Shown here: positions 23,011 through 30,856 of the stretch, in pieces
Numbering within the stretch: the stretch's first letter is position 1
Layout: every line of letters starts with the position of its first letter
NCBI RefSeq assembly: GCF_014647535.1
Contig: NZ_BMPJ01000020.1
Span: forward strand, 1-35,820
Source: Thermus composti
Lineage (GTDB): Bacteria > Deinococcota > Deinococci > Deinococcales > Thermaceae
Direction: 5' to 3'
DNA: 35,820 nt
Notes under the pieces: model-generated
Databases searched by the model: none
The model's input: the letters and a program-made list of their open reading frames with translations, nothing else
What the model was told of the DNA's origin: nothing
Made by a program: the position numbers and the translations under genes

Positions 23011-23997
23011 ATGCTGAGGCGAAGCGTGGCGGTATGGCTGTTGCTGGGACTGGCCCTGGCCCAGAAGCCCCAGATCGTTATCGGCACCGGCGGGGTGGGC
23101 GGGGTGTACTTCTACTACGGCACCGCGGTGGCGGAGATCCTGAACCGGTCCGGGGCGGTCCAGGCCCAGGCCATGCAGTCAGGGGGGTCCATAGAGAACC
23201 TCATGCTCCTTCGCGACCGCACGGACCCGGCCCGGGGCCTCTACTACTGCGGCACGGTCTTGCCCGATGCCGCTCTTATGGCCTTCCAGGGGGAGGAGCG
23301 CTTCCAGGGGAAGCCTGCCCCGGTGCGGATCCTCTTCACCATGTACCCCAACTACTTCCACGTGGTGACCGCCGAGGGAAGCGGGATCCGGGTGCTCCAG
23401 GACCTTAAGGGGAAGCGGGTCTCCACCGAGGTGCCCGGGGGGATCATCGAGTACGAAGCCCGGATCCTCATGTCCGCCGCCATCCCCGGCTTTGACCCCA
23501 AGGTCCACTTCGGGAAGTGGGAGCGGGTGCGGGCGGCGGAGAGCGCTTCCCTATTGGCGGAGGGCAACCTGGACGCCTTCTTCTGGTCGGGGGGCCTCCC
23601 CACGGGGAGCATCGTGGAGCTGGCGGGGAGCTTGGCCCGCAAGGGAAAGCGCCTCTTCCTGGTGCCCCTTCCCCCCCAGAGCACCCCGGTGCAGGTCTTG
23701 CAACGGCGCTTCCCCGGGGTGGTGGACACCGGGGTGATCCCCAAGGGGGTCTATAACACCCGCTACGACACCCCCACCCTCACCTTCTGGAACGTCTTCG
23801 TCTGCCCGGCGAGCCTCCCTGAGGAGGTGGCCTACGCCGTAGTGAAGGCGGTGATGGAAAACCTTCCCGCCCTCCAGGCCGCCGTGGCCCCGGCCCGGGA
23901 GACCACCCTGGAAAACGCTGTGCGCTCCCGGGGTGGGAAGGTCCCCTACCACGAGGGGGCGGTGCGCTACTTCCGGGAGAAGGGGGTTTGGCGCTAG
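23011..23997 (+). CDS. TAXI-family TRAP transporter solute-binding protein (orphan)
   Basis: A 328-residue periplasmic protein with signal peptide MLRRSVAVWLLLGLALAQ. The mature start QIVIGTGGVGGVYFYYGTAV is the TAXI hallmark, and VLQDLKGKRVSTEVPGGIIE with FFWSGGLPTGSIVELA are further family blocks. The ribosome site AAGGGGGTG is 4 bases from the ATG. TAXI proteins work with a fused 4TM-12TM membrane protein, but none is encoded in this window, so the membrane part must be elsewhere or lost. Two Cys (about residues 81 and 268) are in the mature protein. The 3' end shares four bases with the phosphatase gene on the other strand. Confidence 0.85.
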   Translation: MLRRSVAVWLLLGLALAQKPQIVIGTGGVGGVYFYYGTAVAEILNRSGAVQAQAMQSGGSIENLMLLRDRTDPARGLYYCGTVLPDAALMAFQGEERFQGKPAPVRILFTMYPNYFHVVTAEGSGIRVLQDLKGKRVSTEVPGGIIEYEARILMSAAIPGFDPKVHFGKWERVRAAESASLLAEGNLDAFFWSGGLPTGSIVELAGSLARKGKRLFLVPLPPQSTPVQVLQRRFPGVVDTGVIPKGVYNTRYDTPTLTFWNVFVCPASLPEEVAYAVVKAVMENLPALQAAVAPARETTLENAVRSRGGKVPYHEGAVRYFREKGVWR

Positions 23998-24635
23998 CCC
24001 GAACGGTAGGCCTCCCAGAGGGCCTCCATGGTGGAGAGGCGGGTTTGGGGGAGGGGGTTGTAGGGGGTGAGGTTGTGGACCCGGAGGAGGGGAGGCTCCC
24101 CCAGGTCCAGGACGGAGAGGCCGCAAGGGTGGACCTCCAGGGGGAGGAAGCCCCGTTGCCCGGTGAGGGCGTAGGTGAGGATGGCCCGGATCACCCCGCC
24201 GTGGGCCACCAGGAGGAGGGTGTCCCAGGGCCTTTGCAGGAGGCGCTGGTAGGCGGAAAGGACACGGTCTAAGAAGGCGTCGTAGCGCTCCCCGCCCAGG
24301 AAGCGGGCCTCGAGGCTAGGGGGCTGGAAGGCTTCCCGGAAGGCCCGCTCGGGGTCTTCCAGGTCCTTAAGCCTTCCCGGGCGGATCTCCCGGAACTCGG
24401 GCCAGGCCTCCACCGGCACCGCCCTGGACCCCAGGACCAGGGCCAGGGTCTCTTCCGTCCGGGGAAGGCCGGTGTGGACCGCTAGGTCCAGGGGAACCCC
24501 CTCCAGAAGGGCCCGCACCGCCAGGGCCTGGGCCCTGCCCCTTTCCGTGAGCCCCACCCCCTCCGGGGGCACGGGCCTGCCCTGGGGGAAGTAGTCCACC
24601 TCGCCGTGGCGCAGGAGGAGAAGGCGCCTCCTCAT
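23994..24635 (-). CDS. Histidine phosphatase (phosphoglycerate-mutase-like) family protein
   Basis: A 213-residue cytoplasmic protein. The phosphate-accepting His10 is in LLLLRHGEVD; LTERGRAQA, TGLPRTEETL, the acid-base region WPEFREIRPG and the second His in LLVAHGGVIRA complete the site. Such enzymes remove phosphate from small molecules; true mutases have different loops. The ATG overlaps the DUF6285-like gene stop (ATGA), so it is a full member of the acyl-CoA operon. That is unusual and may mean it hydrolyses a phosphorylated intermediate or by-product of the kinase two genes upstream. Confidence 0.85.
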   Translation of the reverse strand: MRRRLLLLRHGEVDYFPQGRPVPPEGVGLTERGRAQALAVRALLEGVPLDLAVHTGLPRTEETLALVLGSRAVPVEAWPEFREIRPGRLKDLEDPERAFREAFQPPSLEARFLGGERYDAFLDRVLSAYQRLLQRPWDTLLLVAHGGVIRAILTYALTGQRGFLPLEVHPCGLSVLDLGEPPLLRVHNLTPYNPLPQTRLSTMEALWEAYRSG

Positions 24636-24982
24636 GGGTAGCGTTCCAGGTACTTGGGGCTAGCCACCCTTAGCTTCCGCGCCACGTGGGCCTTGAGGAA
24701 GGCCTGGGTGCCCTCGGGGGGATGGCCCTCCCGAATCCTTTGGGCAAGCTCCCCGAGGAGCACTTCCGCCTCCCCCTGCTTCCCCAAGAGGGCGGTCAGC
24801 TCCTTGGCCTCCTCCGCCCTCAAGGCCTCCCCCAGGGCCAGCTCCCGCCGGGCGATCCCTAAGGCGTTCAGGGCCACCAGGATCTGGAAGCGGAGCCTGG
24901 GGTCGGAGAGGCTAGGGAGGATCTCCCGCTCCAAAAACTCCCCCACGGCCTCCAGGAGTTCGTCTAGGGTGGGCCTATCCAT
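24632..24982 (-). CDS. Small DUF6285-like protein, possible kinase partner (LvaB-like position)
   Basis: A 116-residue, all-helical, soluble protein: RPTLDELLEAVGEFLEREIL at the start, FQILVALNALGIARREL in the middle and VARKLRVASPKYLERY at the end. I recognise this as the small domain that regularly follows APH-type kinases and acyl-CoA dehydrogenases; DUF6285 is my best recollection of its name. In the P. putida levulinate operon a small protein in this position (LvaB) is needed by the kinase LvaA. Whether the two are homologous needs a profile search. The ATG at 24982 overlaps the kinase gene by 8 bases; an earlier start inside the kinase gene is unlikely. Confidence 0.7.
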   Translation of the reverse strand: MDRPTLDELLEAVGEFLEREILPSLSDPRLRFQILVALNALGIARRELALGEALRAEEAKELTALLGKQGEAEVLLGELAQRIREGHPPEGTQAFLKAHVARKLRVASPKYLERYP

Positions 24983-25952
24983 GGCGCTCCAAGAGGTACA
25001 GGATCTCGTACTCCATCTCCGCCGCAAGCCTGCCCAGCACCGCAAGCTCCACGCTCCTTTCCTCCCCCCTTAGGTGCCTCCGGGCCTGCTTCAAGGCCCC
25101 GAGGCCCCAGCGCACGTTTCCCAGGACCTCCCACCAGAAAAGCTCCTCCTCGGCGATGTCCAGGCCCCTTAGGGCGTTGTAGCGTTCCAGGAAGGGCCCC
25201 ACCTCCCCCACGCCCCCCAGGTGCTTGGCGTCCTCCCCAAACCGCCAGGCCCGCACCAAGGGCCAGGCCAGGTCCTCCCGGGGGTCGCCTAGGTGGGCGA
25301 ACTCCCAGTCCAAGACGGCCACCAGGCCCTCCTCGTCCACGAGGAGGTTGCCGATGCGGAAATCCCCGTGCACCAGGACCCCAGGGCGCTCCCGGGGAGG
25401 GTGGTCCTGGAGCCAGCGCAGGCCCCATTCCAGGGCGGGGTGGGGCTCCCCCAGGGCGCCCAGGTCCCGGTAGGCCTCCCGTAGGGCGGCCTGCCAGGGC
25501 GGGGCTTCCTTGGGGGTGAGGAAGGGGACCTCCTCCGGGGGCAGGGCGTGGATCTTGGCCAATTCCTCGGCCATGGCCTGGGGAAGCCTTTCCCGGGCCC
25601 TTTGGTACTCGGGGCGCCGGACCACCCGGGCCCCGATGGCTTCCCCCCTTAGGCGGCGCATGAGGAAGGCCTCCCGGCCCTCGAGGTCGGGAAAGTACCC
25701 GATGGGCTCGGGGACCTTCACCCCGTGGGCGTAGGCCACCTGGAGGAGGCGGAACTCGTGCTCTAGGGGCAGGGTCCCGCTGTAGATCACCCCGCCCCCC
25801 GCCCGGCGCAGGAAGAGGGCGTGGAGGGTGTCCCCCGCCCGGTAGTCCACCGCCCAGGCCTCCTTGGAGGCCCCTCCGGGCAGGCGCTTGAGGGCTAAAA
25901 GCTCCCCCGGCCCGAAGATCTCCCTCAAGGCCTCGGCCAGCGCCTCCCTCAT
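24975..25952 (-). CDS. APH-family small-molecule kinase (LvaA / ACAD10-11 kinase-like)
   Basis: A 325-residue soluble kinase. The glycine-containing loop LPGGASKEAW (about 24-33), the catalytic loop VLVHGDFRIGNLLVD with His195, Asp197 and Asn202, and the metal-binding VLDWEFAHLGDP (Asp215) are all present. Although APH proteins include antibiotic kinases, this subgroup lies beside acyl-CoA dehydrogenases and is fused to one in animal ACAD10/11. In P. putida the related LvaA phosphorylates the 4-hydroxyl of 4-hydroxyvaleryl-CoA. The ATG overlaps the dehydrogenase stop (ATGA). The most likely substrate is therefore a hydroxyacyl-CoA; antibiotic resistance is improbable. Confidence 0.8.
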   Translation of the reverse strand: MREALAEALREIFGPGELLALKRLPGGASKEAWAVDYRAGDTLHALFLRRAGGGVIYSGTLPLEHEFRLLQVAYAHGVKVPEPIGYFPDLEGREAFLMRRLRGEAIGARVVRRPEYQRARERLPQAMAEELAKIHALPPEEVPFLTPKEAPPWQAALREAYRDLGALGEPHPALEWGLRWLQDHPPRERPGVLVHGDFRIGNLLVDEEGLVAVLDWEFAHLGDPREDLAWPLVRAWRFGEDAKHLGGVGEVGPFLERYNALRGLDIAEEELFWWEVLGNVRWGLGALKQARRHLRGEERSVELAVLGRLAAEMEYEILYLLERHG

Positions 25953-27106
25953 GGCCTAAGCCCCTTGAAGAGGGCCCGCTTGCCCACGGAGGCCCGGTGG
26001 ACCTCGCTGGGCCCGTCGTAGATCCGGAAGGGGCGCACCTCCCGGTAGAAGATGGAAAGGGGGATGTCCTCGCTGATCCCTAGGGCCCCGGTGATCTGGA
26101 CCGCCCGGTCCACCGCCCGGTTCACCGCCTCGGAGACGAAGATCTTGGCCATGGAGGCCTCGTGCCGGATCCGCTCCCCCCGGTCCAGCTTCCAGGCGGC
26201 GTGCCAGACCATGAGCCGGGCGGCGTGGAGCTCCATGTGGCTGTCGGCGATCATGAACTGGACCCCTTGGTGCTCGGCCAGCCTCTTGCCGAAGGACTCC
26301 CGCTTTAGGGCGTACGCCTGGGCGAGCTCGGTGGCCCTAACCCCCACGCCCAGCCAGCGCATGCAGTGGGTGAGCCGAGCGGGGTCTAGGCGAAGCTCGG
26401 CGTAAAGAAACCCCTTGCCCACCTCGCCCAAAACCGCCTCCTCCCCCACCTCGCACTCCAGGACCAGCTCCCCGTGCCCCCCCACCGACCAGTGGTCCAT
26501 GGTGGGGATGGTGCGCACCAGCCTTAGGCCGGGGGTTTCCCGGTCCACCAGGAAGAGGGTAGGCCCCTCCTCCGTCCGGGCCAGGACGATGAAAAAGGCC
26601 GCCCCCTCGGCCCCGGTGGTGAACCACTTCCTTCCCCTAAGGACAAAGCCCCGGCCCTTCCGCTCGGCGGTGGTCTTGAGGAGGTTCGGGTCCGCCCCGG
26701 CCCCCATGGGCTCGGTCATGGCGAAGCCGCTCCGAACCTCCCCGGCGGCCAAGGGAAGGAGGTACTTCCGCTTCTGGGCCTCGTTGGCCACCTTGTGGAG
26801 GAGGTGCATGTTGCCCTCGTCGGGGGCGGCGGCGTTTAGGGCCCTGGGGCCTAAGAGGCTCCGGCCCGCCTCCTCCAGGACCACGGCGAGGGCCGTCCAG
26901 GAAAGCCCGAGCCCTCCAAGCTCCTTGGGCATGTGGGGCAGGAAGAGGCCCCGCCTTTTGGCCTCGGCCTGGAGCTCTTGGGTGATGGCCTCCAGGCGGT
27001 CCAGGTGCCTCGCCGCCTCGGCCTCCCTGGGGATCACCGCCTCCTCGAGGAAGGCCCGCACCCTTTCCCTAAGCGCCTCCGTTTCCCGGTCCAGGCTGAA
27101 GTCCAT
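25949..27106 (-). CDS. Acyl-CoA dehydrogenase family protein, ACAD10/11-LvaC type
   Basis: A 385-residue FAD enzyme. FAMTEPMGAGADP and GRKWFTTGAEGAAFFIVLAR are the FAD- and substrate-contact blocks; ITGALGISEDIPLS lies in the C-terminal helical domain. The base position reads RPFRIYDGPSEVHR: Asp-Gly-Pro instead of the usual Glu-Gly-Thr. This Asp form is typical of the ACAD10/11-like group. In levulinate catabolism the equivalent LvaC turns 4-phosphovaleryl-CoA into the enoyl-CoA instead of doing an ordinary dehydrogenation. It sits between a MerR regulator (38-base overlap) and the kinase gene, as expected for this chemistry. Confidence 0.88.
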   Translation of the reverse strand: MDFSLDRETEALRERVRAFLEEAVIPREAEAARHLDRLEAITQELQAEAKRRGLFLPHMPKELGGLGLSWTALAVVLEEAGRSLLGPRALNAAAPDEGNMHLLHKVANEAQKRKYLLPLAAGEVRSGFAMTEPMGAGADPNLLKTTAERKGRGFVLRGRKWFTTGAEGAAFFIVLARTEEGPTLFLVDRETPGLRLVRTIPTMDHWSVGGHGELVLECEVGEEAVLGEVGKGFLYAELRLDPARLTHCMRWLGVGVRATELAQAYALKRESFGKRLAEHQGVQFMIADSHMELHAARLMVWHAAWKLDRGERIRHEASMAKIFVSEAVNRAVDRAVQITGALGISEDIPLSIFYREVRPFRIYDGPSEVHRASVGKRALFKGLRP

Positions 27107-27533
27107 CTTCTGCCTCCTTGGGGGCGAAGTGCTTGGTCAAGAAGCGGTGGAAACGGCGGATCATTCGCTCCTGCCGCTCGATGCTGGCCAGCACCTCCCC
27201 CGTCTTAGCCCACATGGCCAGAAGCTCCTCGTCGGAGAGGGGGATCTCCTCCCGGCGCCACCCCTCCCGGTAGGTGCCGTCGGGGTGGAAGATGGCCTTC
27301 TTTAAGGCCATGATCTTGCCGATCTCCTCCAGGGTGAAGCCCAGCTGGTTGAGGTCCTGGATATCCTGGATGAGGTATAGGGCGAACTCCGTGTAGAGCT
27401 TGCGGCCCCCCTGGGTGAGGGCCCCGGGCTCCAGAAGGCCGAGCTTGGCGTAGTGCTGGAGAATCCGCCGGGAAACCCCGCTTTTCCGGGCGAGGTCGCT
27501 CAGGGTGTAGAGGGAAGGCAGGGTGGGGGCCAT
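27069..27533 (-). CDS. MerR-family regulator
   Basis: A 154-residue regulator. The winged helix is YTLSDLARKSGVSRRILQHY (about 9-28), followed by AKLGLLEPG and the dimer helix DIQDLNQLGFTLEEIGKIMA. The last 60 residues form a second coiled stretch (EVLASIERQERMIRRFHRFL); no Cys metal site is present, so an organic effector such as an acyl-CoA is likely. It overlaps the dehydrogenase gene by 38 bases and stands divergent from the CoA-ligase gene. A TGCTATCCT extended -10 lies 6 bases before its ATG (leaderless). It probably controls both directions. Confidence 0.86.
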   Translation of the reverse strand: MAPTLPSLYTLSDLARKSGVSRRILQHYAKLGLLEPGALTQGGRKLYTEFALYLIQDIQDLNQLGFTLEEIGKIMALKKAIFHPDGTYREGWRREEIPLSDEELLAMWAKTGEVLASIERQERMIRRFHRFLTKHFAPKEAEDGLQPGPGNGGA

Positions 27534-27539
27534 GCCCTA

Positions 27540-27548
27540 AGGATAGCA
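27540..27548 (-). promoter_or_regulatory. Extended -10 of the merR operon
   Basis: On the minus strand TGC-TATCCT stands 6 bases before the merR ATG at 27533, so transcription should begin at or next to the start codon. No good -35 is visible, as is common with extended -10 promoters. Confidence 0.5.
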
Positions 27549-27565
27549 CAGGGGTGAGCGGTTGA

Positions 27566-27613
27566 GGACATGGATGTCCACGCTTGACATGGAGTGTCCA
27601 CTTCCCCTATAGT
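27566..27613 (+). promoter_or_regulatory. CoA-ligase/SDR/liv operon promoter with tandem palindromic operators
   Basis: TTGACA (27584-27589) and TATAGT (27608-27613), 18 bases apart, make the best promoter in the window. GGACATGGATGTCC (27566-27579) is a perfect 6-2-6 palindrome. The same motif recurs inside the spacer: GACATGGATGTCCAC (27567-27581) and GACATGGAGTGTCCAC (27586-27601), the second with one extra base. An operator in a long spacer is the usual MerR arrangement, and merR is the divergent gene. Confidence 0.7.
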
Positions 27614-27637
27614 GGCCCTAAAGCCCAGGGGGCAAAG

Positions 27638-28930
27638 ATGCAGGCCTATTGGGACGAGGTGGAAACCCTGCCGCGGAAGGCCCTGGAGGCGTTGCAGCTG
27701 AAGCGCCTCCGGGCCCAGGTGGAAAGGCTCTACGAGCAGAGCCCCTTTTTCCGGGAGAAGTGGGCCGGGGTGGACCTAAGGATCCGCCACCTGGAGGACC
27801 TTGCCCGCTTCCCCGTGGTGACCAAGGCCGAGCTCCGGGAGGAGCAGCGCCTGCACCCGCCCTTGGGGCGCTACGTCCTGGCCCCTAGGGAGGCGTGGCG
27901 GGAGTACCACCCTTCCAGCGGCACCACCGGGCTTCCCGTGGGCACGGTCTGGAGCGAGAAAGACGTGGAGAACATCGCCCAGGTGACGGCCCGGACCCTC
28001 TTCGCCTACGGCCTCCGTCCCGGGGATACGCTTCTAAACGGTTTCAGCTACGGCCTCTGGGTGGCCGGGATGGCCGTGCACCACGCTGCCCGCCTTCTGG
28101 GCCTCTTCGTCTTGCCCGTGGGGGCGGGCCAGACGGAGCGCCACCTAGAGCTCATGCAGCGCTTCCGGCCCAAGGCCCTTACCGCCACCCCTTCCTTTGG
28201 CCTCTACCTGGCCGAGGTCCTTAAGGAGAAGGGTCTGGAAAGCCCCTTGTCCATCGGGGCCTTCGGGGGCGAGGCGGGGACCGAAAACCCCGCCACCCGG
28301 CGCCGCCTGGAGGAGGCTTTGGGCATCCGGGCCTACGACTACTACGGTCTTGCGGAGATGGGACCCACCTTCGCCGGGGAGTGCGAGGCCCAGGCCGGGC
28401 TTCACTTCGCCGAGGACCACTACCTGGTGGAGGTGGTGGACCCCGAGACCAAGGAGCCCTTACCTGAAGGGGAGGTGGGGGTTCTGGTCCTCACCCACCT
28501 GACCCGGGAGGCCACCCCCCTGGTGCGCTACTACACCGGGGACCTGGCCCGCCTCACCAAGGAGCCTTGCGTCTGCGGCCGGACCCATGTGCGGGCTGTG
28601 GGGGGCATTCTGGGGCGGGCGGACGACCTGGTGGTCTACCGGGGGGCCAAGTTCTATCCCACCCAGGTGGAGGAGGTGGTGCGCCGTTTCCCCGAGCTTT
28701 CCAGCGAGTACCGGATTGAGGTCCTCGAGGAGAACGGAGTGGTTCGGGAGGTGACCGTGGTGGCCGAGCTGGCCCGGCCCGGCGTGGCTACGGAGGGCTT
28801 GGTGGCCTCCCTGCGCCGGGGGTTGAAGGAGGCCCTGGGGGTGACCCCTGAGGTTCGCCTAGAGCCTCCTGGGACCTTGGAACGGACCGCCTTCAAGGCC
28901 AAGCGGGTGGTGCGGCATGCCCGGGCTTGA
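27638..28930 (+). CDS. PaaK-family AMP-forming CoA ligase
   Basis: A 430-residue adenylate-forming enzyme of the phenylacetate-CoA-ligase family. YHPSSGTTGLPVGTVWSEKD (about 90-109) is its P-loop; DYYGLAEMGPTFAGECEAQ the A5 region; VRYYTGDLA the A7 region; CVCGRTHVR and GGILGRADDLVVYRGAKFYP are specific to PaaK relatives. CVCG may contribute to a metal site. The ATG at 27638 lies 8 bases after AGGGGG, downstream of a strong promoter; longer frames would begin in the promoter itself. It would give the CoA ester of the acid carried by the liv system downstream; aromatic or short-chain keto or hydroxy acids are all possible. Confidence 0.88.
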   Translation: MQAYWDEVETLPRKALEALQLKRLRAQVERLYEQSPFFREKWAGVDLRIRHLEDLARFPVVTKAELREEQRLHPPLGRYVLAPREAWREYHPSSGTTGLPVGTVWSEKDVENIAQVTARTLFAYGLRPGDTLLNGFSYGLWVAGMAVHHAARLLGLFVLPVGAGQTERHLELMQRFRPKALTATPSFGLYLAEVLKEKGLESPLSIGAFGGEAGTENPATRRRLEEALGIRAYDYYGLAEMGPTFAGECEAQAGLHFAEDHYLVEVVDPETKEPLPEGEVGVLVLTHLTREATPLVRYYTGDLARLTKEPCVCGRTHVRAVGGILGRADDLVVYRGAKFYPTQVEEVVRRFPELSSEYRIEVLEENGVVREVTVVAELARPGVATEGLVASLRRGLKEALGVTPEVRLEPPGTLERTAFKAKRVVRHARA

Positions 28931-29648
28931 AGGGCTTCCCGTTTTGGTCATCGGGGCCACCCGGGGCATCGGCTTAGCGGTGGCGCAGGAACTCCTCCGC
29001 CGGGGAGCCCGCGTGGGCATCACGGGCCGGGACCCCGACCGGGTGCGGTCCCTGGCCGGGACTTTGGGCGTATGGGGTGAGGCTTTGGACGTGCGCGACC
29101 GGGAGGCAGTCCCCCAGGTCGTGGGGCGATTCCAGGAAGAGGTGGGGCTTTACGGGCTTGTCTACAACGCGGGGGTCAGCCCGGTCTTTACCCGGGCCGA
29201 GCGGATCGGTCTAGAGGTATGGGACGAGGTCTTGGAGGTGAACCTCACGGGAGCCTTCTTGGCTGCCAAGGCTTTTGCGGGGCTTCTTGAAGGGCAAGGC
29301 AGTTTGGTGTTCGTAGGTTCCATCCTCAGCCTTAGGGGCGGGGCGCGCCTAGCCGCTTACACCGCCGCTAAGGCGGGTCTTTGGGGTCTGGCCCGGGCCT
29401 TGGCTTTGGACTGGGCGGATCGGGGAATCCGGGTCAACCTGGTGGCTCCCGGATGGACGGAGACGGAGATGACCCAGGGTCTTAGGGAGCATCCCCATCT
29501 GGGACAGAAAATCCTGGGCGGGATCCCCCTGGCCCGGATGGCCCGGCCGGAGGAGGTGGCCCGGATGGTGGCCTTCCTCCTGGAGCCGGAAAATAGCTAC
29601 CTGACGGGTGGCGTCTACGCCGTGGACGGCGGCGTGAGCGCAAGCTAG
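28917..29648 (+). CDS. Short-chain dehydrogenase/reductase
   Basis: A 243-residue SDR. Cofactor loop GATRGIG (13-19), NAG at 84-86, Asn109, Ser135, Tyr148 and Lys152 give a complete catalytic tetrad. Arg38 after the second strand (TGRDP) suggests NADP(H). The end LTGGVYAVDGG is standard. It overlaps the CoA-ligase gene by 14 bases. Enzymes of this type interconvert 3- or 4-oxo and hydroxy acyl-CoAs; in the lva pathway LvaD is the reductase of the keto acid CoA ester. An ordinary 3-oxoacyl reductase role cannot be excluded. Confidence 0.88.
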   Translation: MPGLEGLPVLVIGATRGIGLAVAQELLRRGARVGITGRDPDRVRSLAGTLGVWGEALDVRDREAVPQVVGRFQEEVGLYGLVYNAGVSPVFTRAERIGLEVWDEVLEVNLTGAFLAAKAFAGLLEGQGSLVFVGSILSLRGGARLAAYTAAKAGLWGLARALALDWADRGIRVNLVAPGWTETEMTQGLREHPHLGQKILGGIPLARMARPEEVARMVAFLLEPENSYLTGGVYAVDGGVSAS

Positions 29649-29658
29649 GAGGTGGCCT

Positions 29659-30852
29659 ATGAGAAAGGGTTGGATCTGGTTTTTGGCCTTGGCTTTGGGC
29701 CTTGCTTGGGCTCAGGGGCAGCAGCCCATCAAGATCGGGGCCCTCTTCATCCTGAGTGGGAACTTCGCAGGCTACGGCAAGTCCGGTTCCCAAGGGGCCC
29801 AGCTGGCGGTGGAGGAGATCAACGCCCGCGGGGGGATTCTGGGCCGGCCCTTGCAGCTCATCGTGGTGGACGACCAGGGCAACCCCGAGGTAGGGGTGCG
29901 GGAGGCCCGTAGGCTCATCCTCCAGGAGAAGGTGAACTTCCTCTTCGGCGTGGACTCGAGCTCCGTCTCCCTGGCAGTAGCCCCCCTGACCGACGAGTAC
30001 AAGATCCCCCTGGTGGTGACCCACGCCGCCACGCCCGCCCTCACGGAGCAGTGCCGGCCCTACGTTTTCCGCACCTCCAACAACGCCCGCATGGATGCCT
30101 GGGCAGCGGCGGCCCTGGCGGCCACGCTTCCCGTCAAGCGCTGGGCCAACATCGGGCCCGACTACGAGTTCGGTCGGGTGTCCTGGCAGGACTTCATCAC
30201 CCGGCTCAAGCAGCTGCGCCCCGATGTGGAGGTGGTGAGCGAGCAGTGGCCCCGCTTCGGCTCCACGGACTACGCCAGCTTCATCACCGCCCTGATGCGG
30301 GCCAGGCCTGAAGGGGTTTTCTCCACCCTGTGGGCTGGGGACATGGTGATCTTCGCCCGCCAGGCCAAGGCCTTCGGCTTCTTCAACCAGGTGAGGTATT
30401 TCGTCAACCCTGTGGGGGCGGCCCTCGAGGTCCTGGCGCCTTTGGGCAAGGAGACCCCTGAGGGGCTTTTGGTCTCCACCCGCTACTGGTTCTTGTACCC
30501 CAATACCGAGCGCAACCGGAGCTTTGTGGAAGCTTACCGGAAGCGGTACAACGAGTACCCCAGCTACAACGCCCAGGAGGCCTACGCCGGGATCCACATG
30601 CTGGCCCTGGCCATCCAGAAGGCGCGCTCCACCCAGGCGGAGGCGGTGCGCCGGGCTTTTGAGGCGGATGGTGGCCTGGTCTACGAGGCACCCGAAGGTC
30701 GCAAGCGGATGCGCCCAGAGGACCACCAGGTCTTTGAGGGCCTGGTCTGGGGGTACACCAAGCACAGCCCCAATTACCCCTTCGCCATTCTGGACCGGAT
30801 GCGGATCACCCCCGCCACGGACACGGTCTACCCCACCCAGTGCAAGCGCTAG
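29659..30852 (+). CDS. livK: HAAT-type periplasmic solute-binding protein LivK (system 2)
   Basis: A 397-residue binding protein with signal peptide MRKGWIWFLALALGLAWAQ. IKIGALFILSGNFAGYGKSG and RPLQLIVVDDQGNPEVGVRE mark the PBP type I fold. Two Cys, in TEQCRPYVF and the C-terminal PTQCKR, could form a disulphide. Preceded by AGGAGGTG, 10 bases after the SDR stop. It shares the fold with LivK 1 but is only distantly similar, so a different ligand is likely. The gene sits between catabolic genes and its permeases, which suggests it carries the substrate of the CoA ligase. Confidence 0.88.
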   Translation: MRKGWIWFLALALGLAWAQGQQPIKIGALFILSGNFAGYGKSGSQGAQLAVEEINARGGILGRPLQLIVVDDQGNPEVGVREARRLILQEKVNFLFGVDSSSVSLAVAPLTDEYKIPLVVTHAATPALTEQCRPYVFRTSNNARMDAWAAAALAATLPVKRWANIGPDYEFGRVSWQDFITRLKQLRPDVEVVSEQWPRFGSTDYASFITALMRARPEGVFSTLWAGDMVIFARQAKAFGFFNQVRYFVNPVGAALEVLAPLGKETPEGLLVSTRYWFLYPNTERNRSFVEAYRKRYNEYPSYNAQEAYAGIHMLALAIQKARSTQAEAVRRAFEADGGLVYEAPEGRKRMRPEDHQVFEGLVWGYTKHSPNYPFAILDRMRITPATDTVYPTQCKR

Positions 30853-30856
30853 GGCC

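Noticed and set aside
24975-25952. Aminoglycoside-resistance phosphotransferase
   Set aside because: APH motifs are present, but the operon partners (Asp-type acyl-CoA dehydrogenase, small helical protein) place it in the acyl-CoA kinase subgroup.
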